Source: an uncultured bacterium
GTDB lineage: Bacteria; Patescibacteriota; Minisyncoccia; Spechtbacterales; HO2-43-30
Assembly (NCBI GenBank): GCA_913054525.1
Contig: CAJXHR010000002.1
Span: forward strand, 1-17,613
Length of the DNA stretch: 17,613 nt
Direction: 5' to 3'
The notes under the pieces are model-generated. The model was not told the DNA's origin, made no database searches, and saw nothing but the letters and a program-made list of their open reading frames with translations. Within the stretch, counting starts at the first letter, position 1; every line of letters starts with the position of its first letter. The position numbers and the translations under genes were made by a program. Positions 1 to 7,039 of the stretch are shown here, one piece after another.

Positions 1-775
1 GCTGCTCATAGGACAATGCGTCGTAATTAATGAAATCGAGCCATTGATATCCGTAGGAAATAAGCAGGCTGAAATTATTTGTAATCAAAAGATATCCCAA
101 AAATATAAGGAATATTCCTCCGATGATTTCCACCCAGCCAAGATACTTTGCAATCTTTCCGACCTTTGTTGATAGCGTACCAAATCCCGCGGCAATTACC
201 AAAAAAGGTACCGCAAGGCCCATAGAAAAGATAAACAGCAAAAATCCGCCCTGAAATGCTGTTGCGGAGGTAGAAGCAAGGAGGAGAATGGATCCCAGTA
301 TAGGGCCCACGCAGGGAGTCCAGCCGAAGGCGAAAGAAGCGCCGAGTGCGGACGAGCTTAGGGGATTCCCCTTTTTTATTTTAAAAGGCAAATTCACTTT
401 TCTATCAACGCCCAGAAAGGAGTTTATAAAAGGAATTTTCAGAATCCCTGTCATATATAAACCAAAGAATATTACGAATGCTCCGCCTATGCGAGTCAGC
501 CATATGTTCCAAGGCGCAAGCGACTGGCCAAGAAGCCCGGCAATCGTACCAAAGCCCACAAAAATAACAGTAACGCCCAGCATGAAAAAGAGGCCATTCA
601 AAAAAATTCTCCGCCGCGCCCTCCCCGCACGGGCGGGATCTTTCAGCACCCCGGCCGAAGTACCGCTGATAAAACCCAAATATGCCGGCACAAGAGGAAG
701 CGTGCAAGGCGCAAGAAATGTGATTATACCGGCTATAAAAGCCGGTATAATCAGCGCGATTACTTCGGGTGACAT
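1..775 (-). CDS. ccdA: CcdA-type cytochrome c biogenesis / thiol-disulfide transporter (3' end outside window)
   Basis: Integral membrane protein of the CcdA/DsbD transmembrane family, which carries electrons from cytosolic thioredoxin across the membrane to extracytoplasmic thiol proteins. I translated it by hand: 258 codons are visible and no stop is reached before the window edge. The two family redox cysteines are present: C24 in LAPCTLPLVPAYLGF (first membrane segment) and C155 in GWTPCVGPILG (fourth segment), each beside the usual prolines. About six hydrophobic segments can be counted, with a basic loop near residues 46-57. The start is the ATG at 775; the frame meets a stop (TAG) a few codons upstream, so no earlier start exists. 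The gene begins inside the last 16 bases of the dehydrogenase gene, which implies translational coupling. No Shine-Dalgarno is visible. DsbA upstream is a plausible functional partner. Family assignment is firm; the physiological substrate is inferred. Confidence 0.93.
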   Translation of the reverse strand, partial: MSPEVIALIIPAFIAGIITFLAPCTLPLVPAYLGFISGTSAGVLKDPARAGRARRRIFLNGLFFMLGVTVIFVGFGTIAGLLGQSLAPWNIWLTRIGGAFVIFFGLYMTGILKIPFINSFLGVDRKVNLPFKIKKGNPLSSSALGASFAFGWTPCVGPILGSILLLASTSATAFQGGFLLFIFSMGLAVPFLVIAAGFGTLSTKVGKIAKYLGWVEIIGGIFLIFLGYLLITNNFSLLISYGYQWLDFINYDALSYEQ

Positions 776-1929
776 AGTTTTTGTACGCTAATTCGTTCTT
801 TTGCAATTTTCATTGCAGCATTTCGTGGACTTGTTTTATTATTTTTGGAATTTTCCAAAACAATCTTAGTGTTTTTCACTATCTTGCTCTTCACCATGCG
901 GAACATATCTTTGGGATTGTATCCCCTGTATTCGGCGTAGGAGGAAATCACCCCGCCCGCGTTTGCGATGATATCCGGCACTACAAGAACTCCATTCCTG
1001 TATAATTTTTCTTCGATGCCGTGAGGAATAGGCACGTTTGCTGCCTCCACGATAATTTTTGCCTTCACGTTTTTGTAATTTTTTTCCGTAATAGCATCGG
1101 GAATTGCCGCGGGTATCAGGATATCAACCGGAAGTTCAAAAAGTTTATCATGCGAAATTTTTTCGCTGCTTACGTCAATCCTACAAACGGTGCCTTTCTC
1201 TCTTTTGCACGAAACTAAATCCTCAAAGCTAAAACCACTCTTGTTATATACAGCGCCGCTTGCATCGGAAGTCGCAACTACTTTGGCACCCATCTCAATA
1301 AGATACTTTGCCGTAAACTCCCCCACATTTCCAAATCCCTGTATCGCCACAGTTACATTTTTAATATCCAAACCGGCGTGGTGTGCCGCAACTTTTGTCG
1401 CATGTGCTACGCCAAATCCCGTACTGCCGAACTCATGGGGAATGCCGCAATGTCTCTCTGCGACAGATCCTTTCTCGCCCTTACCTTTAGGGAAAACTTC
1501 CATGCATAAATTCGCCGGCTTGCCGGTGGCCGAGCGCCAATTACCGTTTGTCTCTACAAACCATTGCATCTCTTCCTCGCCCGTGTTCATATCGGGGGCC
1601 GCAATATAATATTTTGGAGCAAATGGTTTTAGGGCACGTGAAAACGCCTGTACGATTTTCTTTTTTTCCTCCTTTGACTTCCCCTTCGGATCAAATGCAA
1701 TCCCCGCCTTCGCGCCTCCAAATGGCAGTCCCGCAAGCGCATTTTTCCACGTCATTGTGCGCGCAAGAGCGAAGACCTCCTCCATTGTGACGTTTGGCAT
1801 CATACGTATGCCGCCCTTCCCCGGCCCGAGTACCGTATTGTCTATAACCAAAAACCCCCGCATCCCCGTCTTTGCGTCGTTGACCTCCACAAGATATTCC
1901 GGTCCAAATTTGTCAGATTTTAGTTCCAT
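760..1929 (-). CDS. Glu/Leu/Phe/Val dehydrogenase (glutamate dehydrogenase-like)
   Basis: 389-residue NAD(P)-dependent amino-acid dehydrogenase that interconverts an amino acid (most likely glutamate) with its 2-oxo acid and ammonia. Visible landmarks are GPGKGGIRM (35-43), MTWKNALAGLPFGGAKAGI (59-77) with substrate lysine K62 and catalytic lysine K74, the APDMNT aspartate D113, and the Rossmann motif GFGNVG (198-203). The C-terminal NAGGVISSYAEY stretch is also typical. The family glycine-rich GGGKGG segment reads GGAKAG here, which does not remove a catalytic residue. The length is slightly below the usual ~410 residues, and the C-terminus is short and polar. The ATG at 1929 sits 11 bases after an extended -10 box, so the mRNA may have almost no leader. 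It lies downstream of a large palindrome that separates it from the VanW gene. Glutamate versus leucine/valine specificity cannot be settled from the sequence by eye. Confidence 0.92.
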   Translation of the reverse strand: MELKSDKFGPEYLVEVNDAKTGMRGFLVIDNTVLGPGKGGIRMMPNVTMEEVFALARTMTWKNALAGLPFGGAKAGIAFDPKGKSKEEKKKIVQAFSRALKPFAPKYYIAAPDMNTGEEEMQWFVETNGNWRSATGKPANLCMEVFPKGKGEKGSVAERHCGIPHEFGSTGFGVAHATKVAAHHAGLDIKNVTVAIQGFGNVGEFTAKYLIEMGAKVVATSDASGAVYNKSGFSFEDLVSCKREKGTVCRIDVSSEKISHDKLFELPVDILIPAAIPDAITEKNYKNVKAKIIVEAANVPIPHGIEEKLYRNGVLVVPDIIANAGGVISSYAEYRGYNPKDMFRMVKSKIVKNTKIVLENSKNNKTSPRNAAMKIAKERISVQKLCHPK

Positions 1930-1940
1930 AGTGTCCCTAT

Positions 1941-1949
1941 ACTATACCA
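1941..1949 (-). promoter_or_regulatory. Extended -10 promoter for the dehydrogenase gene
   Basis: On the minus strand TGG-TATAGT forms an extended -10 box (hexamer 1941-1946). A weak -35 candidate, TGGTCA, lies 18 bases upstream. The last -10 base is 11 bases before the ATG at 1929, so a start site 6-7 bases downstream would leave a leader of only about 4-5 bases. AGGG in this gap could act as a Shine-Dalgarno only if transcription starts earlier. Confidence 0.5.
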
Positions 1950-1976
1950 CACCAAATCTTTCGGTGACCAGCATCA

Positions 1977-2025
1977 AATAATTCAACGGCTCAATACTTT
2001 TAAAGTATTGAGCCGTTGAATTATT
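1977..2025 (-). terminator. Perfect 24-bp inverted repeat at the VanW 3' end, probable terminator
   Basis: Bases 1977-2000 and 2002-2025 are exact reverse complements around a single central base. The stop codon of the VanW gene (2021-2023) lies inside the stem. In the minus-strand transcript the stem ends in AATTATTTGATG, so the T-tract is poor. The element may act as a terminator between the VanW gene and the dehydrogenase gene, but a perfect palindrome of this length could also be a binding site or an mRNA-stability hairpin. Confidence 0.6.
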
Positions 2026-3805
2026 CTATGATAGCTGTGGTAGTTGCGGTTCCTATGAGGTACTTTGCGGGCCATTTCCGGTAAATACTTTTGAATTCCT
2101 GCTCGTCAATAGTGCCATCCGCGTACTCAATCGTATAAGTCGCGACAGCTGTACCACCCGGGTGCGCGGTATCTATTTTTTTTGTCTCGCCTTCGGGTAA
2201 TGTATCTGTTTCTATATAAATAGGATTACCAGGAGGTTCTTCGGTCAAAGTATGGGGGCCATCGACAGAAGATTTACGGCCGTCACTCGTGCCGTAGAGC
2301 TCAAAAGTCGCCTCAAACCCATCCACATATCCCTGAACAAGAATATGATTCCCGGTGTCATTTTTAAACTTAAAGTCCGGCCAAGGAGAGTAAATAGTCG
2401 CGTCAAGCCCCGGCCCGATAAAGTTTCCCTCGCCATCGCGCTCATAATACGGCACGCGATAAGAATGATTGCGCCGCGCTACAACAGGCAATCCTGCATC
2501 AAGCACCGAACGAAAAAGAGTTGTCGAAACCTGGCAAAGCCCCCCGCCGAATTCCGGAATTGTCTCATCGCCTTTTATCACAAGCTCGGGTAAATAGCCC
2601 GTGGTGTTATCAATTTGCCCCAAGGTACCGACCGTAGAAAAAACCTCGCCCGGGGGCACAAGAACTCCGGTAAGAAATCTCACGCCATTTGTGATATTAT
2701 GCACGCGATTTTTAGGGCTTCCGTAAAAGGGAGTAGTGGCCTTGCCAATAAGCTCTCTTATTCCAAGTTCTGAAGCCGTACCCTCGCTTTCCGGCTTCTT
2801 TACAAGAACGGGCAGTGAAATCTTTTTTGTTATTTCCTCTCCACGAATCCGCTCAAAAAGAGTTTCTGTAATAAGGCCTACAGTATCATCCTGCAGAAGA
2901 GTGCGACCGTGCCTCGGGGCTATAAAGTCCACAACCCTGCCGTCTTTTTCAATGACTTTGGAGTTTTGAGTTGTAGTATCAATTTTATCGGCTAGTTCAA
3001 CGACGTAATCACTCACCAGCCTTTCGTCGAAATCCGGCATAAGCCGCACACCGTCATAGCGCGAGATAACCCACGAAGCAATTTTTTCCCGGCTTAGAGT
3101 AAATCTCTGGCCACCGTATACAAGCGCAAGAGGGCTCGCGATAATTTGCTCCGCGTATTTTATCGCCTCATCCGCAAGGGCCGGGTCCGCCTTTGGCATG
3201 TCTATCTCAAGACCCAGCTCCATAATCTCTTCATTTAGATTTTTTACATGAACGAGAATCGCATCCCGCGACTTTGCCCTGTCGAGGTACTTCCCGGGCT
3301 TTGTGTCGTATAGTATGCCGACTTCAAGCCCTTCTATATCGTATCTGACATCCCGCGGGAGAATATCATAGAGAGAGGCGAGTATGCCTATTTCACTCTT
3401 TAGTTTTTCCTCGCTAAACTCTACCTCAATTGGCAGTCGCTTGGGGTAAAAAGGAGCTATAAGACGCTCCCATAGCTGTTTATGCCATTTACCGTCCCGG
3501 CCAAAAGACCAGGCATTTTGGGCAAGAATATCGGATGGAAAGCGGAGATCTATGTTTGTAGGGTCTATAATCTCTTCATTGTTCTCAATAGCAATAACAA
3601 TCCCTCTATTGTAGAGAACATCAAATCTCTCCTGTAGACGCTTGGCGGCCGCGTCTTGCGTAATACTGCTTACGTCCACAGAGGATATAAACATGTGGGG
3701 CAAGATTTTATCGGAATAGGAAAGATTGTATAACGAAAACACCGCGCTTAATACAAACAAAGCGCCTATAGCGAATTTATGAGTGTTAGAAAATTTGAAA
3801 CGCAA
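2021..3805 (-). CDS. VanW family protein with N-terminal membrane anchor and G5-like C-terminus
   Basis: 594-residue predicted surface protein. Order of parts: short basic N-terminus and one hydrophobic anchor (about 10-29); two extracytoplasmic repeats resembling the peptidoglycan-binding domain that usually precedes VanW (about 45-200 and 210-330); VanW domain (about 355-500) with FGGGLCQVSTTLF (C424), RRNHSYRVPYY (H447) and PGLDATIY (D468); and a G5-like beta domain (about 525-590, ending in YRKWPAKYLIG). The VanW domain occurs in vancomycin-resistance clusters and in many Gram-positive and CPR surface proteins; its biochemical activity is not established. The start is TTG at 3805, chosen because it puts basic residues just before the anchor and no other in-frame start exists upstream. 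It starts 8 bases after the DsbA-like gene, so the two are likely cotranscribed. C424 is the only cysteine. Confidence 0.9.
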   Translation of the reverse strand: MRFKFSNTHKFAIGALFVLSAVFSLYNLSYSDKILPHMFISSVDVSSITQDAAAKRLQERFDVLYNRGIVIAIENNEEIIDPTNIDLRFPSDILAQNAWSFGRDGKWHKQLWERLIAPFYPKRLPIEVEFSEEKLKSEIGILASLYDILPRDVRYDIEGLEVGILYDTKPGKYLDRAKSRDAILVHVKNLNEEIMELGLEIDMPKADPALADEAIKYAEQIIASPLALVYGGQRFTLSREKIASWVISRYDGVRLMPDFDERLVSDYVVELADKIDTTTQNSKVIEKDGRVVDFIAPRHGRTLLQDDTVGLITETLFERIRGEEITKKISLPVLVKKPESEGTASELGIRELIGKATTPFYGSPKNRVHNITNGVRFLTGVLVPPGEVFSTVGTLGQIDNTTGYLPELVIKGDETIPEFGGGLCQVSTTLFRSVLDAGLPVVARRNHSYRVPYYERDGEGNFIGPGLDATIYSPWPDFKFKNDTGNHILVQGYVDGFEATFELYGTSDGRKSSVDGPHTLTEEPPGNPIYIETDTLPEGETKKIDTAHPGGTAVATYTIEYADGTIDEQEFKSIYRKWPAKYLIGTATTTAIIE

Positions 3806-3813
3806 TTTTCCGG

Positions 3814-4536
3814 TTAATTTTCCAAGGCCGCATCAACAATCTCTTTTACGCTTTCGTATGGGAAAGCGCCGGGAATTACGGACTTTGTACCGTTTGCGGC
3901 TATCACGATACTATAGGGGGTTCCTCTCCCCCCGGAGTTTGCGGCGTCCTCAAGATCGGCCTGAACCGCGTCTTTGTAACGCCTTTCGTCGAAACATTCC
4001 TGAAATTTCACGGCATCCAATCCCACGCTTTCGGCAATTTGAGGCAGATGATCCAGATCCAAACCATTGTTTGAGGGCGTCACTTCGAAAATTCGATCAA
4101 TATATGCCCAAAAAGCGTCGTTACCTCCAAGCGCGGCAGCGCATTCTGTTGCTTCAGCCTCCGCTACGGCCTTTGAATGAATACTGGTAAGCGGGAGGTG
4201 ACGATACACCCATGAAACTTGTCCATCGTAACTATCTACTATCTGCTGCATTGTTGCGTGAAACCTCTTGCAGAAAGGGCACTCTAAATCAGAAAATTCA
4301 ACTATTATCACTGGCGCATCTATACTGCCACGAATATGATCATCCCCTGTCACCGGCTTTATATTTTCTATAGCGCCGCTAGGCGCGGCCGCTTGTCCCC
4401 GATCAGCCGCGGGCGTCGAAGGGATCGAACCACTTGAATAAATAACTGCTCCCGCAATAATCACTCCCGCGACCATAATAGCGCCCGGTATCATCATATT
4501 AAAATTTTCGTTTTTGTTTTCTTTTTCCTCTTCCAT
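3814..4536 (-). CDS. Membrane-anchored DsbA-family thioredoxin-like protein
   Basis: 240-residue protein with an acidic/basic N-terminus, one membrane segment (about 14-34), a Pro/Ala-rich spacer (35-55) and a DsbA-like thioredoxin fold. The active site is CPFC (86-89) in VEFSDLECPFC, and the cis-proline is P207 in GRGTPYS. A second cysteine pair, C132 and C181, sits in the helical insertion, as in the BdbD-like branch of the family, and probably forms a structural disulfide. The expected role is oxidation or isomerisation of disulfides in exported proteins. No VKOR or DsbB-like partner is in the window; CcdA lies two genes downstream. The ATG at 4536 follows the solenoid gene by 13 bases, with no recognisable Shine-Dalgarno. 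Confidence 0.92.
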   Translation of the reverse strand: MEEEKENKNENFNMMIPGAIMVAGVIIAGAVIYSSGSIPSTPAADRGQAAAPSGAIENIKPVTGDDHIRGSIDAPVIIVEFSDLECPFCKRFHATMQQIVDSYDGQVSWVYRHLPLTSIHSKAVAEAEATECAAALGGNDAFWAYIDRIFEVTPSNNGLDLDHLPQIAESVGLDAVKFQECFDERRYKDAVQADLEDAANSGGRGTPYSIVIAANGTKSVIPGAFPYESVKEIVDAALEN

Positions 4537-4549
4537 GATTTTAGATTCT

Positions 4550-6046
4550 TTATTTTAATATTAGTTTTATCGGAGTTGGCGTAAGGAAATCTACTGAATA
4601 CTTTATCTCCCCGTCGCCTTTTGTGACCTTGACGGTGAATTTTTCCTTGTAATTGGTATCGTCAAACAAAATACTAAACTCTGCGCGCCCAGTATTATTA
4701 GTATATGCCTCCGAAAGCAATTTGTCATCCCTATCAAAGACCTCAACCTTCGCCGCGCTCACAAACATGGGCTCGGGATCAAGACCAAGAACGTCCAAAA
4801 AAAACTCTCGCGAAACCCTCGAATCATCCCAGATTAACGGCTGAAAATCCTCATGGTCAAATCCCTGCGCAAACCACGATCCGCGCCATGTGAAATCATT
4901 ATTACCGATAATCGCACCCGCGTTTTTCCATATCGTATTTTCAAAATCTATAACGCCTCGAAAATCACGCGGGTCAAACCTGTTCATTTCGGAATTTTTC
5001 AAAGCAAGCTCCGCGTCGTCGTATATGGAAAACCAAAGTCCCTTGGAATTTGTAAATGTCCCCCTTCCCCCGTGCATAAAAAATCCCCATTGAGAAGTTA
5101 CTTTAGAGTTTATAAGTCTGATATTCCCATAAGAAAAATCCTGCGCCGCGCCAAGCTTCAGCCCGTCAAAGCCGATATTCTCATCCGTGCTCACCAGAAC
5201 AAATTTATTCAATTCCGAATCGGAAATCTTAAGCTCTCGGATACCGGACGGAGCAAAGATAGAAAGTCCCCGCTCGCCCCCGCCCTCGTAGTAATCTCCC
5301 AGAATCTTTGTATTTTCTAAAACTACATTAAAATCAACATTTCTTAAGTTGAAATCCTTTTTCATATTAAATTCATCAAACTCTCCCGCTTCAAAATCTC
5401 TTATATCTACCCTAGCATCCCGGGGAAATTCTACGGCTAATCCGCCTATTGTGGAGTTTGTAATATTTGCCTGCGCGGCATCCCGCACTTGCACGCCGCC
5501 TCCGCGGAAATCCGGAAGATAAAACGCCCATGTGGAATTGTTCATCTCAATTTCCGCGCTCTCACTTGCTATCAGCATATGAATGCCTTGAGAATCATTA
5601 AATACAAATCTCCCTTCGCCCGAAAGATTTACGTAAAGACTGCGGGGATCATCGGAATGGGGCTTCAGCGTAGAACTTTCAAATACAATCTCCCCCTTAT
5701 CGCGCACAAATATGCTTCCTTGCGGACTCATTTCGACAACAGAATTTTCAAAAATGAGCTTGCCGTTACCATTGACGATTATATCCCCTTTTTGAAAAAA
5801 ATCAGTATCTTTTATTATCCGAACTTCTTCCGCGCCGATAACAATAACCTCTCGGGAGCTTTCCCGCCTCTCCGTATCGCGCTTTCCCCACTGCCCAAGC
5901 GGCACAAATCCCCGCTGCACCAAGGTCTCTTCGCCAAATATCTTACTTCTGTTTGCGGTTAAATCTATAACCTTACGCGTACCAAAAAAAGCTCCGACAG
6001 CAAGGGAGCCAATCAACGCTATTATGAGGACACGCTTCAATATCAT
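4550..6046 (-). CDS. Secreted or anchored beta-solenoid-like protein of unknown function
   Basis: 498-residue protein that I cannot assign to a named family. The N-terminus MILKR plus a hydrophobic stretch (6-21) is a signal peptide or membrane anchor. Residues about 85-400 contain many irregular short beta repeats built around an N-S/T pair, such as KLIFENSVV, EIVFESSTL, EIEMNNSTW, ANITNSTI, IRLINSKV, LALKNSEM and VIDFENTIW. This is the pattern expected of a right-handed beta-helix with an Asn/Ser ladder. Residues about 430-498 look like a small beta-sandwich of the carboxypeptidase-regulatory/transthyretin-like type (AKVEVFDRDDKLL, then TNNTGRAEFSI). There is no cysteine in the whole protein. 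The ATG at 6046 lies 6 bases after a good -10 box. Downstream are DsbA and VanW genes, which fits an envelope role. Polysaccharide binding is possible but not shown. Confidence 0.8.
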   Translation of the reverse strand: MILKRVLIIALIGSLAVGAFFGTRKVIDLTANRSKIFGEETLVQRGFVPLGQWGKRDTERRESSREVIVIGAEEVRIIKDTDFFQKGDIIVNGNGKLIFENSVVEMSPQGSIFVRDKGEIVFESSTLKPHSDDPRSLYVNLSGEGRFVFNDSQGIHMLIASESAEIEMNNSTWAFYLPDFRGGGVQVRDAAQANITNSTIGGLAVEFPRDARVDIRDFEAGEFDEFNMKKDFNLRNVDFNVVLENTKILGDYYEGGGERGLSIFAPSGIRELKISDSELNKFVLVSTDENIGFDGLKLGAAQDFSYGNIRLINSKVTSQWGFFMHGGRGTFTNSKGLWFSIYDDAELALKNSEMNRFDPRDFRGVIDFENTIWKNAGAIIGNNDFTWRGSWFAQGFDHEDFQPLIWDDSRVSREFFLDVLGLDPEPMFVSAAKVEVFDRDDKLLSEAYTNNTGRAEFSILFDDTNYKEKFTVKVTKGDGEIKYSVDFLTPTPIKLILK

Positions 6047-6052
6047 AAATAT

Positions 6053-6082
6053 GTTATACGGCTAGTGTTCGCCCAATGTCAA
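6053..6082 (-). promoter_or_regulatory. Promoter for the beta-solenoid gene, predicted leaderless
   Basis: A consensus -35 TTGACA (6077-6082) lies inside the last codons of the trxB-like gene. It is followed after 18 bases by -10 TATAAC (6053-6058). The ATG at 6046 comes only 6 bases after the -10 box, so transcription should begin at or one base before the start codon. The downstream signal sequence supports this ATG. Confidence 0.65.
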
Positions 6083-6988
6083 ATAATTGTACGCATCCAA
6101 TGCCGCCTTGACGGCATCTCCGGCGGAGATATTATTTTGCTTGAATGGATCGTCGGTGACGTCGCCGGCCGCCCAGATACCAAGTTGCGAGGTGCGTGCA
6201 TTTTTAGAATCAATAAGAATTTCTCCGTATTTGTTCGTCTCCACAAGATCCTTGACCATATCCGAATTCGGCACAGAGCCGATTTCCACAAACACGCCCC
6301 CGACATCAAGCCGTTTCTCTTCCGCGGTTTTTATGTCTTTATATTTTAAACCCGTAACAAATTTATCCCCCAAGATCTCCAGAGTTTCCGCGTTAAAAAT
6401 AATCTCCTTTATTTTATCGGACGACTTTACTTTTTCCTGTGTTACAGGGTCGCCTTTTAAGCCGTTCGAATGCTCCAATAACCAGATATTCTTCGCGTAA
6501 GGCACAAGATCAAGCACCGCCTCAAGACCGGCATTCCCCCCGCCGACCACAACGACATCCTTGTCTTTGAACATCGGGGCATCGCATGTACTGCAGTAGG
6601 CAACTCCCATGCCGTCAAACTCTTTTTCTCCGGGAACACCGAGTTTTTTCCGATGCGCGCCGGAACCCACAAAAACAGTTTTTGTATCATAAGCATTCCC
6701 CTTCTCTGTTGAAACCTTGAAATGCTCGTCTATTTTTTCTACTTTCGCCACCCTATCCGGTACGACAATTTCTATATCTTCCTGCGCGCGAACATGCTCC
6801 TCGAGCATCTTTGCAAATTCAATCCCCGACACATTTTTTGTGCCGATCCAGTTTTCAATGCCGGCGGACACAACAGACTGCCCGCCCCATTCCTCGGTTA
6901 TCAAAATCGTCTTTAGTTTTTTCCTTGCGGCGTAGACCCCCGCGGCCACAGCCGCCGGCCCACCGCCGATAATTAAAAAGTCATGCAT
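6062..6988 (-). CDS. trxB: Thioredoxin-reductase-like flavoprotein, AhpF-type C-terminal domain
   Basis: 308-residue cytosolic FAD disulfide oxidoreductase. It has the FAD motif IIGGGPAAVAAGVYAA at the N-terminus, the redox pair in AYCSTCDAP (C132 and C135), the second dinucleotide motif VVGGGNAGLEA, and the C-terminal FAD motif IWAAGDVTDDP. The NADPH-binding HRRxxxR signature of standard TrxB is absent. In its place is LLEHSNGLKGDPVTQEK, which resembles the equivalent NADH-binding region of AhpF, as do VFVEIGSVPN and YKQ/FKQNN-like stretches. It therefore may use NADH. I chose the ATG at 6988 because residues before it do not belong to the fold and the GTG at 7024 overlaps promoter-like sequence. 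AAGG lies 8 bases before this ATG. It probably reduces a thioredoxin or glutaredoxin-like partner outside the window, and could feed electrons to CcdA. Confidence 0.9.
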   Translation of the reverse strand: MHDFLIIGGGPAAVAAGVYAARKKLKTILITEEWGGQSVVSAGIENWIGTKNVSGIEFAKMLEEHVRAQEDIEIVVPDRVAKVEKIDEHFKVSTEKGNAYDTKTVFVGSGAHRKKLGVPGEKEFDGMGVAYCSTCDAPMFKDKDVVVVGGGNAGLEAVLDLVPYAKNIWLLEHSNGLKGDPVTQEKVKSSDKIKEIIFNAETLEILGDKFVTGLKYKDIKTAEEKRLDVGGVFVEIGSVPNSDMVKDLVETNKYGEILIDSKNARTSQLGIWAAGDVTDDPFKQNNISAGDAVKAALDAYNYLTLGEH

Positions 6989-6990
6989 AA

Positions 6991-7021
6991 TTAAAACCTT
7001 ACCATATATAATAGCCTCCTT
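6991..7021 (-). other. Strong Shine-Dalgarno with a four-codon ORF upstream of trxB-like gene
   Basis: On the minus strand AAGGAGG (7015-7021) is followed, after 9 bases, by ATG GTA AGG TTT TAA (7005-6991). That is a complete four-codon ORF (M-V-R-F) whose stop is 2 bases before the ATG of the flavoprotein. It could be a leader minigene coupled by reinitiation. Against this, the -10 candidate at 7008-7013 would place transcription start inside the mini-ORF. Confidence 0.3.
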
Positions 7022-7037
7022 CACTGATCTATGTCAT
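7008..7037 (-). promoter_or_regulatory. Putative promoter for the trxB-like gene
   Basis: -35 ATGACA (7032-7037), 18-base spacer, -10 TATTAT (7008-7013), each one mismatch from consensus. Predicted start is near 7001, giving a leader of about 12 bases that contains AAGG before the ATG at 6988. The site lies between the small membrane protein gene and the trxB-like gene, with the -35 box a few bases upstream of the latter's longest reading frame. Confidence 0.45.
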
Positions 7038-7039
7038 TG

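Noticed and set aside
624..637. GC-rich hairpin in ccdA as a mobile palindrome
   Set aside because: The stem is only 5 bp and the segment encodes an ordinary basic loop, so on its own it is too weak to list as a repeat.
288..791. Long plus-strand open frame opposite ccdA
   Set aside because: It is the antisense shadow of a clear CcdA reading frame with both redox cysteines; its translation has no recognisable fold.
405..806. Minus-strand open frame overlapping ccdA in another frame
   Set aside because: The CcdA frame in the same stretch has complete family motifs; this one has none.
6989..7024. GTG-initiated extension of the TrxB-like protein
   Set aside because: The extra 12 residues precede the first beta strand of the FAD domain and overlap promoter-like sequence.
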